Shown piece after piece: positions 10,251 to 22,503 of a stretch of DNA of 64,000 nucleotides. Position 1 is the first letter of the stretch. Each line of letters begins with the position of its first letter. The DNA lies in NCBI GenBank assembly GCA_006384855.1, contig VCJN01001279.1:1-64000 (forward strand). Reading direction: 5' to 3'. The position numbers and the translations under genes were made by a program. This DNA comes from Tetraselmis striata (Eukaryota; Chlorophyta; Chlorodendrophyceae; Chlorodendrales; Chlorodendraceae). The notes beneath the pieces were generated by a model that ran no database searches, was not told where the DNA came from, and saw only the letters and a list, made by a program, of their open reading frames with translations.

Positions 10251-13200
10251 ATCGTTTTTAACATTTTTAAAATACCTGTACCCAACAGTGACATTTTAGA
10301 GGTAGGAGTTCAAATCCAGAGCAGAAAATAAGGATATCGCACTCGCGTTGATATTCCATTATTTTAAACGGCGACCTCTGCCCTCGGCCGCCCTCTTGTA
10401 GTGCTGCCACCACTCGGCAATTGTCCGCACCATGCTACCGGCGACTACAACAGGCACCAAGGGGTCGCTTCAAGGACGCATCAGACGGTATAGGCGCATA
10501 ACAAAGGTCCCAAAGGGGTCGAATGGTGTGCATAAGATGTTGTTGACGGGCGGTATAATGCTCGGTTGGTGCGGCTCCGCTAGGAGTTGTGACGAATCTC
10601 CAAACCGGAGAGCATGCTTCCCGGACGCGGACTGGTCAGGTTGCACTGTGGCGGAGGTCAAGGGGGCAGGTACGGTAGTATTTTATCACCCACGGTCGTG
10701 CGTACAAGTATATGCCGTTATTAAAATCATCAACCCCATACAATATGGCCCGACGGCACAGTGTTAGTCACGCTATATCGCGTCAACGATAAATCGTTAC
10801 AAATGCGGTAGGTTTCATCACCCACAATCGTTATTACGAGTATGTCACCAACCCGGGCAGAAGGCACGCTATATCGGGTCAACGTGACATCGTTACAAGT
10901 CGTGAACGGCGGACATTATGTCAGGACCATATTAGTAAATATAACGATATATATCGTGTCAACGTGAAATCGTTGCAGGTGCGGTAGTAGTAATTATCTT
11001 ATCACCCATGGTCGTTCATCATACAAGTATGTCGCGTTGTTATCATCAACCCCGGACAATATGTCTCGACCGCACAGTATTAGTCACGCTATATTGTGTC
11101 AACGATAAATCGTTACAAGTGCGGTATAGCTTTTTATTACCCACCATGATCGTTCATACGAGTATGTCACCAATCCGGACAATAGTCAGCACGCTACATC
11201 GGGTCAACGTGACATCGTTACAAGTCGTGAACGCCGGACATTATGTCCCGGGCGACAGTAACGATATGCCGTGTCAACGATAAATCGTTACAGGTGATGT
11301 AGTATTTTATCATCCACGGTCGGTCATACAAGTTAGTATTTGTCGATGTTATCATCAACCCTGGACAGAAAGTCCCGACCGCAAAGCGTTAGTCACGCTA
11401 TATCGTGTCAACGATAAATCGTTACAGATGATGTAGCTTTTAGCACCCACGATCGTCCATACGAGTATGTCACCAACCCGGGCAGTAGTCACGATACATC
11501 GGGTCAACGTGACATCGTTACAAGTCATGAACGCCGGACATGTCCCGACAGTACTAGTAACGATATATCGTGTCAACGATATTTCGTTACAAGGGCGGTA
11601 GTGTATGTTATCACCCGCGATCGTTCATACGAGTATGGCCGTGTTATCGTGCTATCATCAACCCCGGACAGTGTTAGTAACGATATAATGTATCAACGAT
11701 CTGTCGTTACAAGTACAATAGTAAGTTACGTATCACCCACGTCATACAAATATTGCATCATCAACGCCGGACATTGTGTCCCTAGCGCACAACAGTGTAG
11801 GTAACGATGTATTATGTCAACGTTAAATCGATACAAGTGGCATGTTGTATACATGGTGATGGATGGAGGCATCGGCGGCAGCGGAGGAGGAGGCGGCGGA
11901 GGAGGAGGAGGCATGAAGAGGAAGAGGCATCGGCGGGAGGCATCGGCGGCGGCTGCGGATGAGGCGGAGGTAGAGGAGGAGGCGGAGGAGGAGAAGCATG
12001 CCGACGGGAAAAGGGGGGTGTACTACGGATGTGAACAAAAGAAACACATATGGGCATATCCGCATGCACCGTAGCAGTTGATACCAGCATTATTGTAATT
12101 CAGTACCCACCTACTAGCTTTGCAACGATCTGCGTGTCGTAGACTGGTGCGTTAGGTGATAGTTGGGAGGGGGGGGGGGGGGGGGCGAGACGGCATGCCT
12201 CATGTCAGCGCGGAAGTAAGCAGAGTATCAAAGCTGTGTGCACTTATTTACACTGAATGTGCACATACTGGGTCAAATTGTAATCACGTTTTATCGTTGC
12301 AACGAATACTCGTGTAAAGCAGCTGGTGAAAGCCGGAATCTGAATCGGGCGAGTCTAAAACGAGATGGCATTGACACGTGCATGAGTGCAATGTAATAAC
12401 GGCGGTGGGAAATCATCCAGAGCAGGGTTGAGGTAGCATGTAGAGTGACATTGTTGATATCAATCTGAAGATGCAACACATGTAATTCTGCCCGCAGCTC
12501 GCTGTCCGCTCCCCGTTGCCCGCCGCCCACTGCCCGCTGCTTGCTCGCTCACATGCTGCCGTACCTGCGCAAACACGACTAATCGTGTTCACGATTACTC
12601 GTGTTAATCTTGCTTGCCCTAACGCCAGCTTATTTACATCCATGCGCACGATGTGTTGGAATATCACTATTGTGCGCTTGGGGCATCCCGCTTTCAATCC
12701 GGGGCTGATGAAGTTGATGAAAACGCGCAAGTCTTGAAAACCCTAAAACCTACGGTGACAAGAAAACAACTATCTCACATGTTACGGTTTACCCTTGATG
12801 CCACAACTCGTTACTAAGATTGTGTTGCGACGATATACCGTTGCGCCGATGATAGATGGTGTTTATTACGCCGAAAAAATACTGCAACGAATAATCGTGT
12901 GGCACGATACGTCGTCCATACAGGTCATATAAGTTTTGCGCTCTGGCTCCGAAACCATGTAGTTATATTGTGATGCGCCGCGGCGGGGTGTCGCGTGCAT
13001 GCGGCGCAGAAGGGGGAGTTTGACGGACCGGATTGATGGGTGGTGGTGGTGGGGGGGATGGGGGGGTTGTGTGATGAACCGACTCCATGGGAGTACGTTG
13101 GAGTGACATACTCAGGATAGGCGGCGTATCTCGGAAGATGTGCGATAGTATACGCAATGCGCTATCGCGGTGATTACCAAATTTAGGGTGCCCACGCGAA

Positions 13201-13259
13201 ATATATGACATAAGCATTATTGTCTCCCCAAATGGCGAGGGAATCGCAACATTGTATGT

Positions 13260-13990
13260 GCATTGACGACACCTTGCAACCCCGACGCCATTCTGGTAGT
13301 TAATGTATGACGTCGGGTATGGCTGTCAATATATATTTGGTATTGCACACCGTGTGACTATTATCACATGTGCCCGTGTGAAACCGGCGTCATGCATTAT
13401 CTCCCAAAATGGCATAAGAATCGTAACACTGTATGTGCAATGACGACACCTTGCAACCCCCGCGTTATTTTGGGAGATAATGTGTGAAGCCGGGTACGGC
13501 TGTCAATTTATGGTATTACACACCGTGTGATTATTACCACATGTGGCCACGTGAAACCGGCGTCATGCATTATCTCCCAAAATATCCCCGGGGTTGCAAG
13601 GTGTCGTCATTGCACATACAATGCTACTATTCGTCCGCCGTTTTGGGGGATACTGCATGACGTCGGTTTCACGTGGCCACTACATGTGGTATTAGAGACA
13701 CACTGTGTAATACCATAAATTGACAACCGTACATGGCTTCACACATTATCTCCCAAAATAACGCGGGTGTTGCAAGGTGTCGTCATTGCACATACAGTGT
13801 TACGATTCGTACGCCATTTTGGGAGGTAATGCATGACGCCGGTTTCACATGGGCACATGTGGTAATAATCACACAATGTGTAATACCATAAAACGACAGT
13901 GAGCCATACCCGGCGTCATACATTATCTACCAGAATGGCGTCGGGGTTGCAAGGTGTCGTCAATGCACATACAATGTTGCGATTCCCTCG
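13260..13990. repeat. 177-bp repeat units around the inverted-repeat axis
   Basis: The block TTGCAAGGTGTCGTC occurs at about 13594, 13771 and 13948, and in inverted form (ACACCTTGCAA) at about 13272 and 13449, a spacing of 177-178 bp. Each unit also includes an ATTATCTCCCAAAAT-like box and ACACCGTGTGATTATTACCACATG. The axis of the whole element lies near 13612, inside one unit, so the central ~56 bp (13584-13639) are not self-complementary and would form the loop. Confidence 0.7.
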
Positions 13991-15051
13991 CCATTTTGGG
14001 AGACAATAATGCTTATGTCATATATTTCGCGTGGGCACCCTAAATTTGGTAACCACCGCAATAGCGCATTGCGTATACTATCGCACATTTTCCGACATAC
14101 GCCGCCCAACCTGAGTATGTCACTCCAACGTACTCCCCTGAAGCCGGTTCATCACACCCCCACTCCCCCCCCCCCCCCACCCACCCACCCATCAATCCAG
14201 TTCGTCAAGCTCCGCCTTCTGCGCCACATGCACGCGACACCCCGCCGCGGCGCATCACGATAACTACATGGTTTTGGAGCCAGAGCGCAAAACTTATATG
14301 ACCTGTGTGAACGAGTGAACGACGTATCGTTGACACGACTATTCGTTGCAGTATTTTTTCGGCGTAATAAACACCATCTATCATCGGCGCAACGGTATAT
14401 CGTCGCAACACAATCTTAGTAACGATTTGTGGTGTCAACGTTAAATCGTGACATGCAGCATGTGAGATAGTTGTTTTCTTGTCACCGTAGGCTTTAGGGT
14501 TTCCAAGACTTGCGCGTTTTCATCAACCTCATCAGCCCCGGATTGAAAGCGGGATGCCCCAAGCGCACAATAGTGATAGTCCAACACATCGTGCGCATGG
14601 GTGAAAATAGGCTGGCTTTAGGGCAAGCAAGATAAACACGAGTAATCGTGAACACGATTAGTCGTGTTTGCGCAGGTACGGCAGCATGTGAGCGAGAAGG
14701 CAGCGGGCGGCGGGCAACGGGGAGCGGACAGCGAGCTGCGGGCAGAATTACATGTGTTGCATCTTCAGGTGGATATCAACAATGCCACTCTACATGCTAC
14801 CTCAACACTGCTCTGGATGATTTCCCACCGCCGTTATTACATTGCACTAATGCACGTGTCAAATCCATCTCGTTTTAGACTCGCCCGCTTCAGATTCCGG
14901 CTTTCACCAGCTGCTTTACACGAGTATTCGTTGCAACGATGAAACGTGATTACGGTTTGACCCAGTATGTGCACATTCAGTGTAAATAAGTGCACACAGC
15001 TTTGATACTCTGCGTACTTCCGCGCTGACATGAGGCATGCCGTCTCGCCCC

Positions 15052-15084
<33 letters not shown>

Positions 15085-17506
15085 CCGCCCTCCCAACTAT
15101 CACCTAACGCACAAAGCAAGTACACGACACGCAGATCGTTGCAAAGCTAGTAGGTGGGTACTGAATTACAATAATGTTGGTATCAACTGCTACGGTGCAT
15201 GCGAATATGCCCGTATGTGTCTCTTTTGTTCACAGCCGTAGTACACCCCCCTTTTCCCGTCGGCATGCTTCTCCTCCTCCCCCTCTACCTCAGCCTCCTC
15301 CTCTACCTCCGCCTCCTCCGCAGCCGCCGCCGATGCCTCAGATGCCTCCTCCTCCGTCTCCTCCTCCTCCTCCTCCGCTGCCGCCGATGCCTCCATCACC
15401 CTATATACAACATGCCACTTGTATCGATTTAACGTTGACATAATATATCGTTACCTACACTGTTGTGCGCTAGGGACACAATGTCCGGCGTTGATGATCG
15501 ATGCAATATTTGTATGAACGTGGGTGATACGTAACTTACTACCGCACTTGTAACGACAGATCGTTGATACATTATATCGTTACTAACACTGTCCGGGGTT
15601 GATGATAGCACGATAACACGGCCATACTCGTATGAATGATCGCGGGTGATAACATACACTACCGCCCTTGTAACGAAATATCGTTGACACGATATATCGT
15701 TACTAGTACTGTCGGGACATGTCCGGCGTTCATGACTTGTAACGATGTCACGTTGACCCGATGTATCGTGACTACTGCCCGGGTTGGTGACATACTCGTA
15801 TGAACGATCGTGGGTGCTAAAAGCTACATCATCTGTAACGATTTATCGTTGACACGATATAGCGTGACTAACGCTTTGCGGTCGGGACTTTCTGTCCAGA
15901 GTTGATGATAACATCGACATATACTAACTTGTATGACCGACCGTGGATGATAAAATACTACATCACCTTTAACGATTTATCGTTGACACGGCATATCGTT
16001 ACTGTCGCCCGGGACATAATGTCCGGCGTTCACGACTTGTAACGATGTCACGTTGACCCGATATAGCGTGCTGACTATTGTCCGGATTGGTGACATACTC
16101 TTATGAACGATCATGGTGGGTAATAAAAGGCTATACCGCACTTGTAACGATTTATCGTTGACACAATATAGCGTGACTAATACTGTGCGGTCGAGACATA
16201 TTGTCCGGGGTTGATGATAACAACGCGACATACTTGTATGATGAACGACCATGGGTGATAAGATAATTACTACTACCGCACCTGCAACGATTTCACGTTG
16301 ACACGATATATATCGTTATATTTACTAATACGGTCCTGACATAATGTCCGCCGTTCACGACTTGTAACGATGTCACGTTGACCCGATATAGCGTGCCTTC
16401 TGCCCGGGTTGGTGACATACTCGTAATAACGATTGTGGGTGATGAAACCTACCGCATTTGTAACGATTTATCGTTGACGCGATATAGCGTGACTAACACT
16501 GTGCCGTCGGGCCATATTGTCCGGGGTTGATGATTTTAATAACGGCATATACTTGCACGCACGACCGTGGGTGATAAAATACTACCGTACCTGCCCCCTT
16601 GACCTCCGCCACAGTGCAACCTGACCAGTCCGCGTCCGGGAAGCATGCTCTCCGGTTTGGAGATTCGTCACAACTCCTAGCGGAGCCGCACCAACCGAGC
16701 ATTATACCGCCCGCATTGCGAGAGAACTTCACGAATCTGAAATATAACCCACAATGACAAAGTCTTTGTAGCGAAGTGGGCCTCGCGGCCATCGGGATAG
16801 ACACGCAAAAGCCGATGGTCATGAGGCAGCATCCGATCCGATAAGGGCTTCGGGGTGTGAGCCTCATGCCGCTCGCCGGACAAGGGCGGTTCTTGAAGCT
16901 CGTCGGGCGGGGGAGCCTCGCTTGGCTCTCCGCCTCCCGACGGTGACACGACATGTCGCCGGGTGACGCTCGCCAAGAGTGTGCGTGACATAAGATTCGC
17001 CAACAACATCTTATGCACACCATTCGACTTCTTTGGGACCTTTGTTATGCGCCTATACCGTCTGATGCGTCCTTGATGCGACCCCTTGGTGCCTGCTGTA
17101 GTCGCCGGTAGCATGGTGCGGACTATCGCCGAGTGTGGCAGCACTAGAAGAGGGCGGCCGAGGGCAGCAGAGGACGGCCGTTTAAAATAATGGAATATCA
17201 GCGCGAGCGCGATCTTATTTTCTGCTCTGGATTTGAACTCCTACCTCTCGCCCGGCGACCGCGCAAAATGCCAATGTCGCTAAAGGTATTTTATCAAAAA
17301 TATTTGAAACGATATATCGTTGCACCGCGATATCGTTGCACCGCGCGGCTGGGCGGGTAGGACGCTAGGTTATACGCGCCCCGCGAGGGGCGCAAGGAGA
17401 GCGAGGACCGGGGTACATTGGCGCGCACCGCGCGGTTCAGTGTCCAGCTCAATAATAAATGCTTCTGTGGCAGTGAGAAGACACGTTTATTCATATTTCC
17501 GTAAAT
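13640..17506 (-). repeat. Right arm of giant inverted repeat
   Basis: This is the reverse complement of the left arm, without the nested insertion, and it retains about 270 bp (roughly 16717-16990) absent from the left arm. It keeps the empty site for the nested insertion at about 17310. Field repeats with AACGAT/ATCGTT palindromes occupy about 15420-16540. The C-run at 15050-15082 pairs with the G-run near 12170. Confidence 0.8.
16677..17144 (-). CDS. Uncharacterised 155-codon frame in the right arm
   Basis: A 155-codon frame crosses the part unique to the right arm and contains a proline-rich segment and the stretch HDHRLLRVYPDGREAHF. I recognise no family. The left arm, which has lost the middle part, cannot encode it. 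It may be a relic of a protein once carried by the element or a chance frame in GC-rich DNA. Confidence 0.2.
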   Translation of the reverse strand: MLPHSAIVRTMLPATTAGTKGSHQGRIRRYRRITKVPKKSNGVHKMLLANLMSRTLLASVTRRHVVSPSGGGEPSEAPPPDELQEPPLSGERHEAHTPKPLSDRMLPHDHRLLRVYPDGREAHFATKTLSLWVIFQIREVLSQCGRYNARLVRLR

Positions 17507-17515
17507 GTGAGGGCG
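17507..17515. repeat. Candidate 9-bp target-site duplication, right copy
   Basis: GTGAGGGCG matches 8173-8181 at the other edge of the element. Confidence 0.5.
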
Positions 17516-18085
17516 GTAGGGATACTCGTAGCAGCATAAAGCAGCAGTAATCCGGACAAGCGAGTACCGTACCTGTACCTGTACAGGGGCGCCCCGCTAT
17601 CATCTGCCGATGGGGCTGCTGGCGGGACCTAGCAACTGCCGCCGCCCTGCTGTACCCTGAACCCTATTTGTGCTAGAGGCCACTCCTGCTCGTCAGTAGA
17701 TACTCGTCATAGCAAACGTAATTAAAATTCGAGCAATATTTAGGCCGCAGTTCCGATTTAATGTTATGTGAGGTACAAGGTACCGGATTTCCGGAGAAGC
17801 TTAAGGAGGGGGGGGGGAGTTCACTTTGGGGTCGAAATATATTTTCAGTACTTAAGCAGTACTGGGCGGCTGGTGGGCTGAGCTGGGCCACTCACCGCCG
17901 CGCCTTGCGCTTGCTACAACCCTATATATCCATCTAGGCAAACGACGGGGCTGCAATTCAGTCATCCTAACAATTGATGAGGAGGGGTCATAGACTAAAG
18001 TTGTCGCCAAGTTACTTACCTCCTCATCATTTTGGTGTTGGATTTAATTAGTAGGGCCCACACGTGATCCATAGTACTCAACACC
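17516..18085. other. No gene seen
   Basis: Mixed-composition sequence with a short G-run near 17808 and a C-run at about 18097 just beyond it. No splice-supported coding exon or known repeat was recognised. Confidence 0.4.
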
Positions 18086-18388
18086 GTGGCCCGCCCGCCC
18101 CCCCCCCCCCCCCCCCCGGCCCCCCCCGTCACTGGTATGCTAACGGTTGACCTGAGCCCTCCCTACTATGTCACTGTCGTCGTCGTCCAAAGCGGCGGCG
18201 GCACTACGCCTGGCTGGACAGTCGCGCGCTACCTCCCGCTGCCCCAAACTGGCCCATCATCCCCGCCGAGGATGGCCGACGACGACGAGGTCAACCTGAA
18301 GTTGATTGTGGTATGGGAAGGCATGCTCCGCCTAGGCAAGAGTAGTGTCCTCGGCTTCGATATGCAGTGGCTTGAGACGCGCACATAG
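18086..18388 (+). CDS. Uncharacterised frame downstream of a C-run
   Basis: About 90 codons follow a poly-C tract, and the composition after the tract looks protein-like (LSPPYYVTVVVVQSGGG; acidic MADDDEVNLKLIVVWEG), ending in TAG near 18386. The poly-C tract resembles the intron fillers elsewhere in this window, so the real exon, if any, would start near 18120. No family recognised and no partner exons were found; it may be a fragment. Confidence 0.2.
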   Translation: MARPPPPPPPPAPPVTGMLTVDLSPPYYVTVVVVQSGGGTTPGWTVARYLPLPQTGPSSPPRMADDDEVNLKLIVVWEGMLRLGKSSVLGFDMQWLETRT

Positions 18389-21300
18389 TACGTTGTGGCG
18401 AAGGTTCCAACGATTACGGGTAGCCGCGCGAGGCGCGATGTGGGTCCAATGTACGAAGGGGGTGGCACAACATGTTACTGGTAGCATATTTAGGGATTGG
18501 GCGAGCCATGCACGTCATTGCGACTACCGAGCCTAGGAGAATCGCCGACCATCGTATGACGATTACACGGTATATACGGCGATTACACTCCCATTCCGTG
18601 GGAAAATCGCGAATACGGGCCATTACATTTAATCTAATTACGAGACAGCCCGAGAGGCTAGTGCACTCTCGGCCCGCTCATGGAGCACGCTGTGAGCGAG
18701 CTCGACAGCCAGCTCGTGCTCTGAGCCGACGCCAACATCTACGCCTCATGCGTACAACGACGACACATATACATCAACACCGCCTCGGGGGGCGGTAGAA
18801 GGCCCCAAAGAAGACACGTATGACATCACCAGCAGATTGCACGAGAAGATTTGGAAAGTGATGCGTGACGTGCCAGCCGACAAGTTTTCGTTACTTCGAT
18901 GAGGAGTTGCAAGAGGGCCACTCTCCTTAGAGGCGGGTGAAAGTCCAATTATGCAGATGGTCAGAACTCTGAGATCTTCATGTGCGGCATGCAACGACAT
19001 TCTCATTATGCTTTGTTTGCGATTGCCGCATGAAATGTGCTACTACCCCGCCCGTTGAGTTGGAGTATTGCACACACAAGAAGAACTCGCCCGCCTTGGA
19101 TTGAGTACATCCCCACATTGTGCGCAGTGTGTGCATGGTCATCGGGTGAGGCTTTGGTGCCATCTTTTCTGTCCCCTTCAGGCTTGCTACGCGCTGCGCC
19201 CACTACCCGCCCATTACGATCAAAGACAGGTGATGCAGATGTTACATGGATGCTGAGTTATAAAGTGTCTACGACACAGATTTACCGCTCCTATGCAGAA
19301 CATGTGTGCGTGCCGGCTACCATGTGCTCGTGAGCGGCGCCAAGGCCAACTGTGCTGAGAAGCTGCAACAACTGGATCATAGCCAGGCACCATTGTGCAT
19401 CAGGGTTGAGTAGAGAGCATAGCAACAACAACAATAGCAACAAGTATATATGTAGTTGTCACATACATGGGTCAACGGCAGCATAGCACTACATGGAGGG
19501 ATGGATAGAGCCACCATATAGTATATATGGTTGGGTTGCCTTGACGATGACTGTAATTTGGTGATGGTTCCAAAAAGTGCCCCACCTCCTCACCACCGTT
19601 TTATGCTTGCATATAGCAGGGAATACCCTCATACATACAACCTTGCATTGAAAGAGATCAGAAACCTCATGTCGGTGGGAGTTTTTAAGTAGCTAAGGCA
19701 TGCTCTACTATGTATTATTGTCAAACCTAATGAAAGATAATTGAGGGGGGGGGGGGCTAAAACACAACAACAAACCGAATGGATCCTAGTGGTTGGGCTA
19801 AAATCACAACAACAATATCGGAATTTCCTTAAGGTTGTTGCGCCGCTAATGATGAAAATCACGAATACTAGAGGGATACGACGGAACATACGTTTCCGTC
19901 TCTGAACCGTACCTCAAAAAACCCAAGCGAAATAACCTACACGGACCTCGGGACACCTTGGCTTGTGCCCGTTCATCTCGCGGAATAGTGTGTCACTCCG
20001 GACCGAGGCCACAAAGAGCCCCAAGCTTATGGTATATGCTATTTATGCGTGAATATTCCGACTGGTATTCGCGGTACTCCATGCTGTGACTCGGTACCCG
20101 CAGTATATGATGACCAAATCCTCGGCTTTTTGTTCCCGTACCATTAAAAATGCCAATATTATTTTAGAACCGTTTGCTGTTGTACGATATGTTGATGACC
20201 CGCCCGGGGCGGTTGGACGACTAGGGTTTGGAATGATGTGCCGCAGCTTACCGGGTATTCGGGTTTGAGGCTCTGAGCATGTAGGTTTTGGACGTTATAA
20301 TACACACCATTATCCCGTGTACACCCGCCACAAAAGTCTTGCCACCAAAAAATCACATAACATGCAGGAATTCACCGTTGCGCGGGTATACGGCAATATT
20401 GTTGGATGCCATTCAACCAACCGCAGGTACACTCAATAGACACTGGGTGCATCATCTCAAATTGTTTAATGTTTGTTATTTTGGCGCGAAGATGTGATGT
20501 GTGATAAAGTGGTAGAACAGCTGCAACAGTGCCCCATTTTTAGCATTGTAAGCGGGTTCGCAACTGAATAACGGTTTTGGCAAGTATAGGTGCAATTTTC
20601 TTCCAAATTCACCGACATAGTGGTATCATGTGACCACCCCGTGTTTTTAATAAATAAAAAATCACGAGTCTCTGCGCAAGAGGGTACATGAGTCTGAGCG
20701 CCGTTGGTGTTGGAAAAAAATGCTGCAAATGCAGTTTTGGAAGGTGTGCCAAGAGGCATATCTTCATGAAACGGTGTCGGATTGAGGCGTACGAAGTCGC
20801 AGTAGAACGCGCGTGGCATAAGCGCTTTCACAGTGGTCCGGGGACGACTATTGCCTGATTTTCGCGCTCAGAATTGCCATTTGCGAACGTTCAAAGGGTC
20901 TGCGAACCCCAAAACACGTTTTCAGACATTGAAGCCCAATGTGAGGTCCCGTGACGAGCACCTAGGTCCAACCCATAGTGCCTCAGACTCGAGCCCACTA
21001 AAGGTCTCAAGCAAACTACCAACTCTTTATTGTAGCAATTCCCCAAGTTAGTAGGCATTTTTTGCTCGCAATGCGTAGAAGTTTCTGCGATTTCGGAGTA
21101 AACAGTGCTTTGGCACAATGCCTATCTTTCCCTCCCACACCGCCCGCACTCGTGGCAGTAGTGCATCGGAAGGACTTTGTTATGGGCTATTTACATGGTG
21201 AAGCTTGGGCCATATAGCGCAATAGCGCGTCGCGTGTTATGCTGTCAATGGACTACAATTTTAGGCCCTTCCGAGCACTGACAAAACCGTAGGGGTAGTG

Positions 21301-22503
21301 GCGCGTGCACGGGTGCGATGCCACGTCATCACCCAAATGGCACGACACTTCCACAACAGTCACTCATTTATTATCATATTGTCCGTGCGTAAAAGCTTGG
21401 GGGCATGCGCAACCTCATGAAGCTGAAACGTGTGCAATCACAATATGCAATTTTCTGTTAAAAGTGACATTTATGTTTTCACTGTGAGCGAAAATGAGCT
21501 CTAAGAGCGAAAATGATGCACCAGCGCGACGTTTCGGAGGGTGCGCTGCAACCAAGCTCATGGAAGCTAAGCTTCGGTATAAGCTAAAGACTATACGTAG
21601 TTTGGCTATATGCCAGTGCGCAGCGGTGCGCCCACATGCAGATTCGTGTAGGGCCAAAATTTTGTGGAAGAGTGTACATATAGCGCGCATCGTTGTCCCA
21701 CAACGACATCGGATCCGACAATGGCGTGTCTAGCTAGCGAGTAGTTGCTACATAATTATACCCTATTTACAATCATGTCTGGATTGTGAATAACGTCGGG
21801 AATATTTGCATGTCCGTGCAGAGCGCAAAGCGTACCTGTAAGATGAAATAGAAATGTCCTGGAGTACTATACTTCAGTATGAACGATCTGTTATACACTT
21901 GTTGTAATGATGCTCTCACTCTGAATATCATAGATGTATTGGAAACATCAGGATTCCCGAGATCGCCATTTTTTTCAAATCGGACACGAAATTGCGCACG
22001 CATCTTTTCTTACCTTCTAGGAGTATTTCTGAACCCCCACACTGTTGAAACAAAAGCTGGAGAAATGGATGCATTGCCCCACCTAGGCATACCGCCCCGG
22101 CTGCGCAATGCGAGAACTATGAGTGCTGTCCACTCAGGGAAGGGGGTTGGTGCCTGACTGTGCAGGGAGGAACGGAAAGACGTCTCTCCATCAACCCCGG
22201 CCCTGGGACGAGTAACAAATCCATGCCGCTACATGAGGCGCCTCGCCCGCTCCCGAAATTCAGAAGAGACCACAATGCAAGATGGCTGCATTGTGCGCCC
22301 GGGCAGCGCATCGTAAGCCTTTGGATGGGTACCCGATTTTGGGGGGCGCAAGGCACGCCATGCCCCTGACTGCACAGCGCGCCACCCCGCTCGTCTCCTG
22401 CCCGCCTCTCCAAAGAGCACGCCCGTGTCCTTGGACATGTCAAGGATCCCGCGGAGCCAGGCGTTGGCTCCCACACCCGCCCCGGGCCACGCAAGTGGCG
22501 GCA
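18389..22503. other. Long gene-poor stretch
   Basis: AT content rises compared with flanking genes and no splice-supported gene was found. The only hint of coding is a LINE-like zinc-binding relic at 19068-19256 (separate entry). Otherwise it contains scattered short frames, a short G-run near 19745, and no tRNA, R1 or S1 copy that I could recognise. Confidence 0.4.
19068..19256 (+). pseudogene. Possible LINE C-terminal zinc-binding relic
   Basis: The frame includes LGLSTSPHCAQC followed about ten residues later by WCHLFCPLQACYALR. The spacing C-x2-C ... H-x3-C-P resembles the zinc-binding segment at the C-terminus of non-LTR retrotransposon reverse transcriptases. No reverse transcriptase core was seen upstream. 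The resemblance is short, so this is weak. Confidence 0.2.

Larger units (their letters stand above)
8182..13583 (+). repeat. Left arm of giant inverted repeat (interrupted)
   Basis: This arm pairs with 13640-17506 in reverse complement. It is interrupted by the nested insertion 8395-10250 and lacks about 270 bp present in the other arm (after ATAAGATGTTGTT near 10540). From about 10760 to 11840 it carries repeated units containing CGTTACAAGT..., TATCACCCAC and GTCAACGAT...ATCGTTAC. From about 11860 to 12000 it is a GGA/GGC-rich low-complexity block. No coding gene is supported; the open frames found here have mirror-image partners in the other arm. Confidence 0.8.
8182..17506. mobile_element. 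Giant foldback-like element made of two ~3.6-3.9 kb inverted arms
   Basis: Sequence from about 8187 reappears in reverse complement ending at about 17500 (for example ATGAATAAACGTGTCTTCTC at the left and its complement at the right). The match continues inward, with gaps, to an axis near 13612. Outer unique blocks, internal repeat fields, a GGA-rich block, a G-run (12170, paired with a C-run at 15050) and the innermost 177-bp units all pair in order. No complete transposase was recognised, so it looks non-autonomous. Long terminal inverted repeats that make up almost the whole element, plus a possible 9-bp duplication, resemble foldback or Mutator-like elements; assignment to either is inference. 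The left arm is longer only because of a nested insertion at 8395-10250. Confidence 0.8.

Noticed and set aside
10432-10767. 111-codon plus frame in the left arm with a near-twin on the minus strand at 16493-17023
   Set aside because: The two frames are mirror images produced by the inverted repeat, are interrupted differently in each arm, and show no family motif.
11008-11804. Regularly spaced repeats that might suggest a CRISPR array
   Set aside because: The units are long, degenerate and palindromic without uniform unique spacers, and the genome is eukaryotic.
11814-12074. Glutamate/glycine/alanine-rich frame in the left arm
   Set aside because: It derives from a GGA/GGC low-complexity block that recurs inverted at 15190-15441; no evidence of a protein.
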